The notes below the pieces were generated by a model, which was not told where the DNA came from, searched no databases, and saw only the letters and a list, made by a program, of their open reading frames with translations. From the NCBI GenBank assembly GCA_028683855.1, contig JAQUHA010000002.1, positions 1-64,000 of the forward strand: a stretch of 64,000 nucleotides of DNA, written 5' to 3'. Shown here in pieces: positions 42,799 to 50,050 of the stretch. Origin of the DNA: Desulfuromonadaceae bacterium. GTDB taxonomy: Bacteria; Desulfobacterota; Desulfuromonadia; Geobacterales; Pseudopelobacteraceae. Position 1 is the first letter of the stretch. Every line of letters begins with the position of its first letter. Both the position numbers and the translations under genes were made by a program.

Positions 42799-44244
42799 AT
42801 GTACAACCCCGTAACGCAGGCCAGCAAGCCTCGCGCGCCGTATCACGAGTTTTACGCCGACGACTTCACCCCCCGTGATCATTACCGTCTCCTCTGGGAT
42901 CATATCAAGGCAACAGGGAACAGTGCGCTGGAGGCAAAAGCGCATGAGTCGCAGCTTGCCCTGCAGGCGGAGGGTGTAACATTCACTGTTTACGGCGAAA
43001 GTGAAGAGGGGATTGAGCGGATCTGGCCCTTCGATCTGATTCCTCGAATTATCACTGCCGCTGAGTGGGTAAAGATTGAATCAGGTCTGAAGCAGCGGGT
43101 ACGGGCGCTGAATCACTTTCTCGGGGATCTTTACGGTGAACAGCGCATCATAAAAGATGGTGTCATCCCACCTGAGCTGATTTATCAGGGTCGCGACTTC
43201 CGAAGGGAGATTGTCGGCATCGTCCCCCCTCGCGGTATTTATACCCATATCAGCGGTATAGATATTATTCGCGATGAGAAAGGGGAATTCCTGATTCTGG
43301 AGGATAACCTCAGAACCCCTTCAGGCGTTTCATACATGATCGAAAACAGGGTGATCGAACGCCGTATCATGCCGGAATTCTTCGATAAGTACAAAGTTCG
43401 CCGGGTTGCGCACTACCCCTCGCTTCTCCTGGCTGCCCTCCGTTCACTCTCCCCCCGTGGCAAGGATAACGCTGAAATTGTCCTGCTCACCCCCGGTATT
43501 TACAACTCCGCCTATTTCGAGCACACCTTTCTGGCCAAAGAGATGGGGATTGAGCTGGCTGAAGGTCGCGATATGGTTACCATCAACGATATTGTCTACC
43601 TGAAAACGACCACCGGCCTGCAGCGTGTTGATGTAATCTACCGACGCGTTGATGACGATTTCCTTGATCCGCTGGTGTTCCGTTCCGATTCATCTCTCGG
43701 CATTGCCGGCGTGATCAACGCCTGGCGTGCCGGGAATGTTGCGATTGTAAATGCGCCGGGGAGCGGTATCGCCGATGACAAGGCCGTTTATCCCTATGTC
43801 CCGGATATCATCAGATACTATCTCGGACAGGAGCCGATCCTCAATAATGTTCCCACCTACCAGATGACCAATGTGCAAGACCGTGAATACGTCTTTGACA
43901 ACATGGAGCGGATGGTGATCAAGGCGGTCAGCGAGTCCGGCGGTTACGGTATGCTGATGGGGCCGTCATCTACTGCCGCGCTCCGGAAGGAGTTTGTGGA
44001 TCTGGTAATGGAGAATCCGCGCAACTATATCGCTCAGCCGGTAGTCTACCTCTCCCGCCACACCTGTTACATTGACGGAGAGCTGGAGGCTCGTCATCTT
44101 GACTTACGTCCATTCACCATTTACGGTGAAGATATCGAAGTTGTGCCGGGTGGCCTTACCAGGGTCGCGCTGAGAAAAGGATCACTTGTAGTTAATTCCT
44201 CCCAGGGTGGCGGCAGTAAAGACACCTGGGTTTTGGCCGAGTAA
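42799..44244 (+). CDS. Circularly permuted ATP-grasp protein (DUF404/DUF407)
   Basis: A 481-residue CP_ATPgrasp type protein. It opens HEFYADDFTPRDHYRLLWDHI. ATP-grasp-like segments include GIDIIRDEKGEFLILEDNLRTPSGVSYMIENR, MVIKAVSESGGYGMLMGPSS, and a C-terminal VVNSSQGGGSKDTWVL. Family members are predicted ATP-dependent carboxylate-amine ligases, not biochemically settled. It heads a cluster with alpha-E, transglutaminase, two AstE/AspA-like enzymes and a glutamine amidotransferase. AAAGGAG precedes the ATG. Confidence 0.88.
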   Translation: MYNPVTQASKPRAPYHEFYADDFTPRDHYRLLWDHIKATGNSALEAKAHESQLALQAEGVTFTVYGESEEGIERIWPFDLIPRIITAAEWVKIESGLKQRVRALNHFLGDLYGEQRIIKDGVIPPELIYQGRDFRREIVGIVPPRGIYTHISGIDIIRDEKGEFLILEDNLRTPSGVSYMIENRVIERRIMPEFFDKYKVRRVAHYPSLLLAALRSLSPRGKDNAEIVLLTPGIYNSAYFEHTFLAKEMGIELAEGRDMVTINDIVYLKTTTGLQRVDVIYRRVDDDFLDPLVFRSDSSLGIAGVINAWRAGNVAIVNAPGSGIADDKAVYPYVPDIIRYYLGQEPILNNVPTYQMTNVQDREYVFDNMERMVIKAVSESGGYGMLMGPSSTAALRKEFVDLVMENPRNYIAQPVVYLSRHTCYIDGELEARHLDLRPFTIYGEDIEVVPGGLTRVALRKGSLVVNSSQGGGSKDTWVLAE

Positions 44245-44250
44245 TTTTCT

Positions 44251-44280
44251 TCCCCCTTTATCAAAGGGGGATTGAGGGGG
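44251..44280. repeat. Intergenic palindrome TCCCCCTTT/AAAGGGGGA
   Basis: Nine-base perfect arms (44251-44259, 44263-44271) around ATC, followed by TTGAGGGGG. It is the same type as the element at 41912 and sits in the 41-base gap between the ATP-grasp and alpha-E genes. Confidence 0.65.
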
Positions 44281-44285
44281 ATTTG

Positions 44286-45224
44286 ATGTTAAGCAGGCTT
44301 GCCGATTCAATGTACTGGATGTCCCGCTATCTCGAAAGAGCCGGTGAAACCGCGCGTCTGATGGAGATTAATCTGCTCTATCTGGTTGAGGCTGAAGAGG
44401 ATATGAGCGAAGAGGACAAATGGCGTCCGATCCTCAGGATAACCTCATCTGAAGATCGCTACAGAGAACAGTACGAAGATGGTGGAATTTCAACCCCGAG
44501 AGTGGTGCAGTTCATCAGTGCCGGTCGAACCAACGGCAGTTCTATCAGAACCTGTCTGCGGCTCTTCCGCGAGAACGCGCGTGTTGCGAGGGATCGTATC
44601 TCCAAGGAGATGTGGGAGGCGGTTAACGAGATATGGATGATGTTTGACGACCGCCTGAAAGGTCAATTGAACGCAGAGCGCGCCTGCGCACTGTTTGTTG
44701 CACTGCGTAATCAGGTGGCGCGTTTTAACGGACTGACCGCTTCAACCATGATGCGTGGAGAGGCGTACTCATTCTATCAGCTTGGCGGCACTTTTGAACG
44801 TGCCGATATGACCGCCCGGACCCTGGACGTCAAGTATCATATCATCCTCCCGGATCTCTCCATGGTCGGCTCCGCGCTTGATTACTATCAGTGGGCAGCA
44901 CTTCTCAAATCTCTCTCCGGTTTTGAGGCGTTCAGGCGCAATTACCACTCCGGTTTCATGCCTGCCGATGTCGCCGAATTTGTCGTTTTAAACGCCGCTT
45001 TCCCTCGCTCAATTGTCTTTTCGGTTGCTCATATGGGGGTAGCCCTGAAAAATATCGGTCTGAAGGATAAGGAGGCAACACGTGCCGCTTTTGCGGAAAT
45101 CTCGGAGATGGTCGGACTTACATCCCAGCAGATTTTCGATGCGGGGGTTCATGAATATCTTGAGAAGCTGCTGACGCGGCTGTCATTATTTCACGTGGCG
45201 CTGGTGGAAGATTTTTTCCAGTAG
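44286..45224 (+). CDS. Alpha-E domain protein (DUF403)
   Basis: About 312 residues, nearly all helical. It opens MLSRLADSMYWMSRYLERAGETARLMEIN, the family signature. Further typical segments are ENARVARDRISKEMWEAVNEIW and RADMTARTLDVKYHIIL. Alpha-E proteins nearly always occur with the circularly permuted ATP-grasp protein and are thought to form a complex with it. ATG at 44286 chosen over the adjacent TTG. Cytoplasmic. Confidence 0.9.
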   Translation: MLSRLADSMYWMSRYLERAGETARLMEINLLYLVEAEEDMSEEDKWRPILRITSSEDRYREQYEDGGISTPRVVQFISAGRTNGSSIRTCLRLFRENARVARDRISKEMWEAVNEIWMMFDDRLKGQLNAERACALFVALRNQVARFNGLTASTMMRGEAYSFYQLGGTFERADMTARTLDVKYHIILPDLSMVGSALDYYQWAALLKSLSGFEAFRRNYHSGFMPADVAEFVVLNAAFPRSIVFSVAHMGVALKNIGLKDKEATRAAFAEISEMVGLTSQQIFDAGVHEYLEKLLTRLSLFHVALVEDFFQ

Positions 45225-45272
45225 CACTGTTAAGGCAGAGTGACTTCCCAACGTGCATAAAGGAAAACATAT

Positions 45273-46139
45273 ATGCGTTATCTGATAGAACATGAAACGA
45301 TTCTTGATTATCCCAGCTCAATTCGCGAACATCATATAGAGCTGCGCCTTGCACCACGCACAGACGGGCATCAGAAGGTGCACTCCTGCGTTATTGAGAC
45401 TGAACCGGCTGCAGAGCTATCGAGTTATTCAGATTATTTCGGGAACCGGGTTGATTACTTCTCTGTCATTCCACCGCACAACAGACTGGTAACCCGTCTG
45501 AGGAGCGAAGTTGAAACATTTAAGGAAAACCCCTTCAGCTTTGAATCTGTGCCGAAGGGGGAAGAGCAGGAGTGGTTGGCCAAGGCGGTAAGAAACTCGC
45601 CGCCGATGAATGATTTCGTTCTGCACCGGAGTCTTTTGACCCCTTCAGTCCTAAAGCTGGCAGAGCCGTTTGAGACTCAAGTTCCGAAAAGAGATAAAGA
45701 GCAGCCGTTGCTTGATTTTCTTCTTGAACTTCTGGCCTGGGTGCCGACTGTAATGGAGTACCGCACCGGTTCAACGGAGGTACACGGTTCATTGGAGACA
45801 GCTTTGGCTCAGAAGGGGGGGGTGTGTCAGGATTTTGCACATCTTTTCATAACAATTGCCCGCTCTTACGGAATACCGGCAAGATATGTTATGGGTTATC
45901 TGGACCCGGGCATCAGTCAGGATGGCGACATGCTGACAACCCACGCCTGGGCGGAGGCACTGGTGCCGGGAGCCGGATGGGTCGGTTTTGACGCAACCCA
46001 CAACCTTCTGACCAACGATCATTATGTTGCAGTTGCTGTTGGACGGGACTCCTACGATGCAGCTCCGCAGCGTGGGAGTTTCAAGGGTGTCTCTTCCGGA
46101 GAGCAGCCGACCGTTACGGTAACCATGCAGGAGCAGTAG
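45273..46139 (+). CDS. Transglutaminase-like cysteine peptidase domain protein
   Basis: A 288-residue protein: an N-terminal beta domain (RYLIEHETILDYPSSIREHHIELRLAP) and a transglutaminase core with the triad Cys185 (GGVCQDFAHLF), His (TTHAWAEALVPGAGW) and Asp (GFDATHN). Known family chemistry is amide hydrolysis or transamidation. It is a standard neighbour of the ATP-grasp/alpha-E pair, and probably trims or attaches their peptide-like product. AAAGGA precedes the ATG. Confidence 0.9.
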   Translation: MRYLIEHETILDYPSSIREHHIELRLAPRTDGHQKVHSCVIETEPAAELSSYSDYFGNRVDYFSVIPPHNRLVTRLRSEVETFKENPFSFESVPKGEEQEWLAKAVRNSPPMNDFVLHRSLLTPSVLKLAEPFETQVPKRDKEQPLLDFLLELLAWVPTVMEYRTGSTEVHGSLETALAQKGGVCQDFAHLFITIARSYGIPARYVMGYLDPGISQDGDMLTTHAWAEALVPGAGWVGFDATHNLLTNDHYVAVAVGRDSYDAAPQRGSFKGVSSGEQPTVTVTMQEQ

Positions 46140-46182
46140 AATCATTTCTGAGTCAGTCAGATAATTTCAACATGAAAGGACG

Positions 46183-47160
46183 ATGATGTCCCTTAAAGCA
46201 GCCATGAATATAGAAACTTTTTTCACTATCGAGATGCCGTACCGTGAGCGGATGGATATCCGGCGTACAGTATTCAACGGCGGAGATGGTCCACGTGTTG
46301 CCGTTATCGCTGGAATTCATGGTGATGAACTGGAAGGTCTTTACGTCTGTCATCTTCTGGCTGCCTGGCTTGAGAAGTTGCAGCGGACATCTCCAGAAAG
46401 TCTGCTCGGGAGTGTCGAGCTCTATCCGGCGATAAATACTCTTGGACTTGATACCCTGACGCGCGGTCTCCCGGTTTTCGAGACAGATCTTAACCGCTCA
46501 TTCCCCGGCTCTTCAGGTGGCCCTCTGCCGGAGCGTCTTGCGGCTGCTCTCATGAAGGAGCTTTCCGGCTCGGCGCTGGTGGTTGATATCCATGCCAGTA
46601 ACATTTATCTGCGCGAAATTCCGCAGGTGCGGATCAATCAGGAGTTTGAGGATCTGCTGGTGCCGATAGCCGGGAAAATGAACCTTGACCTGATCTGGCT
46701 TCATGGTGCAGCGACAGTTCTTGAAACCACAGTGGCTCACAGTCTCAACAGCTGCGGCACACCATGTCTCGTCGCCGAAATGGGGGTCGGCATGCGGATT
46801 ACTCCGGAGTACTGCGATCAGCTGGTGACCGGTATCATCGCAGTCTGGAAGGATCTCGGTGTAATCAGTCAGGATTACGCCACCTCTGAAATCTCTCATA
46901 TTCCGCTGATTGCAGACGACAGTAACGTCCACTTTCTTAACGCCCAGACATCCGGAATGTTCCTCCCGACTGCCTCTCACTGGACTGACGTCCGTAAGGG
47001 GGAGCTGCTGGGGACGATCGTTTCACCATTCCAGGGGGATATCCTCTCTGAAGTGCGATCTCCGGTAGACGGGATTCTCTTTACTCTCAGGGAGTATCCG
47101 CTGGTCTACGAAGGTTCGCTTATGGCGCGGGTTATGGCGCGCAAAGGGGGTAAGCCTTGA
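46183..47160 (+). CDS. AstE/AspA-family (M14-like) zinc amidohydrolase, copy 1
   Basis: A 325-residue member of the succinylglutamate desuccinylase/aspartoacylase group. Zinc ligands are seen as His and Glu in GIHGDELEGLY and His in VVDIHASNIYL; a catalytic Glu is likely in CLVAEMGVG. A C-terminal barrel-like domain ends SPVDGILFTLREYPLVYEGSL. The stop overlaps the start of a paralogue by 4 bases. The enzyme would hydrolyse an N-acyl amino acid or a peptide-type amide, plausibly the cluster's product or precursor. Confidence 0.88.
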   Translation: MMSLKAAMNIETFFTIEMPYRERMDIRRTVFNGGDGPRVAVIAGIHGDELEGLYVCHLLAAWLEKLQRTSPESLLGSVELYPAINTLGLDTLTRGLPVFETDLNRSFPGSSGGPLPERLAAALMKELSGSALVVDIHASNIYLREIPQVRINQEFEDLLVPIAGKMNLDLIWLHGAATVLETTVAHSLNSCGTPCLVAEMGVGMRITPEYCDQLVTGIIAVWKDLGVISQDYATSEISHIPLIADDSNVHFLNAQTSGMFLPTASHWTDVRKGELLGTIVSPFQGDILSEVRSPVDGILFTLREYPLVYEGSLMARVMARKGGKP

Positions 47161-48101
47161 TTCGCAACCTGCTCTGCATGACCGCCCCTGTTCGGGAGGG
47201 TTTTGATATCCCGTATCATGAGATCGGCCCGAAATCCTCTCATACCGCTGCCGCATTTGTCGCCGGTCTGCATGGTGATGAACTTAACGGCATATTTATC
47301 CTCTCCAGGCTGGCCGATTTTTTAAACTCCGTCGAAGAGGGGAAGTATCCGGAACTCAAGCTGCTAAAACGGGTGCTGATAATTCCGGCAGTCAATGTCC
47401 TCGGCGTCAATCTTCGTACCCGCACCTGGCCCTTCGACAACTCTGATATTAACCGGATGTTTCCGGGGAGTACCAATGGCGAGACAACGCAGCGGATCGC
47501 CTACGCCGTGCTGGAGGCGACCAAGCGAGCCGATTATAGAATAGATATTCATACCGCCAGTGGCGACTTCGAGGAGGTTCCGCAGGTTCGGCTGCACGGT
47601 CCGACGCCGGCCGAGCGTGAGACGGCAAAACTGTTCGGTCTTTCGGCAATTATGGAACGCTCTCTCTCGCCGGTTTTTACCACTACTCTTATGTCCTCCT
47701 GGAAAGTCTGGCCAGGACAGAGCTTTGTGCTCCGGATAGGGCAGGGGGGGACAGTCCAGCTGGATCACTGCCAGCGGGTCTTTCGAGCTCTTGTTTCATT
47801 TCTGGGGAGAGTCGGGATTCTGGAAGGGGTTCAGATTTCAATTGAAGATGAGGAGATCTGCTGTTTCGACAAACCGAGTGCTTTTCGCGTCTATGCTGAA
47901 AAAGCGGGCACTTTTGTTTCCGACCGGAGTGTCGGGCGCTGGGTCGGTGCTGGACAGGAGCTGGGCTATATCTACGACAGCTTCAGCGGCAACGTAATAG
48001 AAAAAGTCGTCTCTCCGGTGGCCGGGTTGTTGACCGGTATTCGTCGTCATCCTCTGCTCTTTGAAGGTGACCTGATTCTGCGGGTCAACCGGAAATCCTG
48101 A
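47157..48101 (+). CDS. AstE/AspA-family (M14-like) zinc amidohydrolase, copy 2
   Basis: A 314-residue paralogue of the preceding gene. Its motifs are GLHGDELNGIF (His/Glu ligands), YRIDIHTASGDF (His ligand) and SPVAGLLTGIRRHPLLFEGDL at the end. In the position where copy 1 has CLVAEMGVG it has SFVLRIGQGG, lacking the Glu. It may therefore be catalytically altered or have another specificity. TTG start at 47157 overlaps copy 1. The two may form a heteromer. Confidence 0.85.
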   Translation: MIRNLLCMTAPVREGFDIPYHEIGPKSSHTAAAFVAGLHGDELNGIFILSRLADFLNSVEEGKYPELKLLKRVLIIPAVNVLGVNLRTRTWPFDNSDINRMFPGSTNGETTQRIAYAVLEATKRADYRIDIHTASGDFEEVPQVRLHGPTPAERETAKLFGLSAIMERSLSPVFTTTLMSSWKVWPGQSFVLRIGQGGTVQLDHCQRVFRALVSFLGRVGILEGVQISIEDEEICCFDKPSAFRVYAEKAGTFVSDRSVGRWVGAGQELGYIYDSFSGNVIEKVVSPVAGLLTGIRRHPLLFEGDLILRVNRKS

Positions 48102-48104
48102 AAT

Positions 48105-48791
48105 ATGTTGCATGTAATCCAGAATGACCCGGAAGTGCCCCCCGGAAATATCCTTGATAGCCTGAAGGTTCCGTACCTGATTCATCACCCCTATCGTGTC
48201 GGCGCTCTGCCCGATGTAAGTGATATATCTGCTCTTATCGTTCTTGGTGGAGCGATGGGGGCGAACGATGATCAGAGACACCCTTTCCTGGCGGATCTGA
48301 AAAATCTTATCCGTTCAGTCGTCGAGAGCAGCACTCCGTATCTTGGCATCTGTCTCGGTGGACAGCTGCTGGCGGCTGCTCTCGGAGGAGATGTTGTCTC
48401 CAACAGGTGGGATGAGTTGGGAACTCTCGAAGTATCTCTTACTCAAGAAGGAGTGGGTGACAGACTTTTTAGCGGGATTCCTGACCGCTTCAGCACCTTT
48501 CAGTGGCACCATGATAGTTTTGATATACCGACCGGGGGAGTGTTGCTGGCTTCTTCAGCAGCCTGCAGCAATCAGGCTTTCAGGGTTGGTGAGCGTGCCT
48601 GGGGGCTTCAGTTCCACCCGGAGGTGACGGAGCCGATAGTCCGGGCCTGGTGCGCGTGGGACAGGACGATGCAGGAAAGAACCGAGGAGATTGTCTCTGC
48701 GTTTTCCGTTGAAAAGGTTAACTACCGAAAAATATCCCGCCAATTAATTGAAAACTTTCTGAAGGTTGCAGGATTGCTGAATCAGGGGTGA
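48105..48791 (+). CDS. Class I glutamine amidotransferase domain protein
   Basis: A 228-residue GATase-1 domain. Nucleophile Cys in PYLGICLGGQLLAAALGG (about residue 84), and His/Glu in WGLQFHPEVTEPI (about 171-173). It resembles the GuaA-type glutaminase half without a synthetase domain, so it should release ammonia for, or hydrolyse gamma-glutamyl bonds in, a partner reaction. It follows the AspA-like genes by 3 bases and closes the cluster. Confidence 0.87.
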   Translation: MLHVIQNDPEVPPGNILDSLKVPYLIHHPYRVGALPDVSDISALIVLGGAMGANDDQRHPFLADLKNLIRSVVESSTPYLGICLGGQLLAAALGGDVVSNRWDELGTLEVSLTQEGVGDRLFSGIPDRFSTFQWHHDSFDIPTGGVLLASSAACSNQAFRVGERAWGLQFHPEVTEPIVRAWCAWDRTMQERTEEIVSAFSVEKVNYRKISRQLIENFLKVAGLLNQG

Positions 48792-48795
48792 ATTC

Positions 48796-49107
48796 TCAGC
48801 AGCTCTCCGCTTCAATCTTTTCCAGCAGGTCAAGAGCAGGTTGATCTTCGTAGGTTTCAAACAGTTCGCTGATATTATTCATATATGCATGGATAAGGTA
48901 CAGTTCATCCAGTGACCGGCCGCTGTTCTCTTCCGGCTTACCGACTTTTTCCAGTTTTTCCTTGAATTTTTCCCAGAAGGCATTGGTCTTTTGCGGGTCA
49001 TCAATATGCTTCCTGAGCATCATAATCAGCTCTCTGGAATTTCCATCACCGTCAATGCCGACGAACGATACGTAGCGGTCAGGTTTAACTGCCTGTGACA
49101 TTTCCAC
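48796..49107 (-). CDS. cowN: CowN, nitrogenase CO-protection protein
   Basis: A 103-residue protein that matches CowN along its length: [59 protein letters not shown] and [13 protein letters not shown]. In Rhodospirillum rubrum and Gluconacetobacter, CowN sustains nitrogen fixation in the presence of carbon monoxide. It is the last gene of a leftward operon with an FKBP and a zinc-ribbon protein behind a sigma-54 promoter. Start could also be the second Met, two codons in. Confidence 0.93.
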   Translation of the reverse strand: MEMSQAVKPDRYVSFVGIDGDGNSRELIMMLRKHIDDPQKTNAFWEKFKEKLEKVGKPEENSGRSLDELYLIHAYMNNISELFETYEDQPALDLLEKIEAESC

Positions 49108-49129
49108 TCCTCACAATATATTCAAAGGT

Positions 49130-49558
49130 CTATTCAATAGCATCAACTCTGAGAGCGAAGGTGAGATCGCATCCGGCAAGTGGATGGTTGCCGTCAAGAG
49201 TCACCTCGGAATCGCTCGCCTCAATAACGATCATCACTTTTGAAACCCCACCTTTGAAATCAATGCTTAATTTTTGTCCAACGGTGATCTCTTTCCCGGC
49301 AGGAAAGAGATGTCTGGAAAGGCGGATTATGTTTTCGTCGAGGCGAGGGCCGTAAGCCTCAGCGGCGGAGAGGAGAATGTTTTTTACCTCTCCGACACGC
49401 ATTCCGAGAACGGCGCTCTCGAGAGCAGGAAAGAGTTCGTCGCAGCCAGTTGTGAACGTTAGCGGCCCATGCTCATCAGTGCTATGAAATATTCTCCCGT
49501 TATCCAGTGTTCCTACATAGCTTACTGTGACGTTTTTTTTGTTTTCATTTTGAGTCAT
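49130..49558 (-). CDS. FKBP-type peptidyl-prolyl isomerase (SlyD-like)
   Basis: A 142-residue FKBP domain with an IF insert: NVTVSYVGTLDNGRIFHST, the GPLTFTTGCDELFPALESAVLGMRVGEVKNILLSAAEAYG core, and DGNHPLAGCDLTFALRVDAIE. It lacks the His-rich SlyD tail. It accelerates prolyl isomerisation and acts as a chaperone in the cytoplasm. Its start overlaps the zinc-ribbon stop and it precedes cowN by 22 bases, so it is in the nitrogen-fixation regulon, perhaps aiding nitrogenase maturation (inference). Confidence 0.9.
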   Translation of the reverse strand: MTQNENKKNVTVSYVGTLDNGRIFHSTDEHGPLTFTTGCDELFPALESAVLGMRVGEVKNILLSAAEAYGPRLDENIIRLSRHLFPAGKEITVGQKLSIDFKGGVSKVMIVIEASDSEVTLDGNHPLAGCDLTFALRVDAIE

Positions 49559-49887
49559 TCGGCATCTCCTTCTTCAGCTGGAGGGGATTTGCTATCACAG
49601 TTGCACGCCCCGCAGGTACAGATTCTAAAGCCACACTCGCGGCAGATCGGATTAAGCGGATCGCGACCATCAACTGTACTGCCGCAAGAGTTGCACTGAT
49701 AGCGGTAAAAGGCGAAGCCACAGTTGCGGCAGTAGAGTTTGTTCTCCTCGCCAGGTTTTGGCAGTATGTGGATTGAACCACAGATGAGGCATACGGAAGC
49801 CATTCCGGGTGAGTTTCTGATTCCGTCACGATGGGAGCGGAACTTCTCAAATAATTTTTTGCCCGTTTCTCTGTCAATTGCTTCCAT
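49555..49887 (-). CDS. Multi-zinc-ribbon protein heading the cowN operon
   Basis: A 110-residue soluble protein. After a helical 30 residues there are Cys pairs CLIC, CRNC, CNSC, CREC and CTCGAC, at least two to three zinc-ribbon knuckles, and an acidic tail. No enzyme motif. It overlaps the FKBP start (ATGA). GGAG lies upstream of the ATG, and a sigma-54 promoter about 27-42 bases before it. Likely an adaptor or metallochaperone-like protein; exact role unknown. Confidence 0.78.
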   Translation of the reverse strand: MEAIDRETGKKLFEKFRSHRDGIRNSPGMASVCLICGSIHILPKPGEENKLYCRNCGFAFYRYQCNSCGSTVDGRDPLNPICRECGFRICTCGACNCDSKSPPAEEGDAE

Positions 49888-49913
49888 AAATATCTCCTGA
49901 TGTTCGTTTTTTT

Positions 49914-49929
49914 TGCACCAATCGCGCCA
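49914..49929 (-). promoter_or_regulatory. Sigma-54 promoter of the zinc-ribbon/FKBP/cowN operon
   Basis: On the minus strand: TGGCGCGATTGGTGCA, with GG and GC 10 bases apart and a good match to TGGCACG-N4-TTGCA. Predicted start near 49903, about 16 bases before the first ATG. No terminator-like leader is possible in so short a UTR, unlike nifH and nifB. Confidence 0.75.
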
Positions 49930-50050
49930 AATAGTCCCGGGAGAATTTTGATTTAATTAAATGGAGATAAAGGGAGGGTCTTTGTGATAAAAAGGGGGTG
50001 TGTAGAAGTGCCATCTTGCAGCAGCTCTATTTCACAGGTTCATTGGGGGA

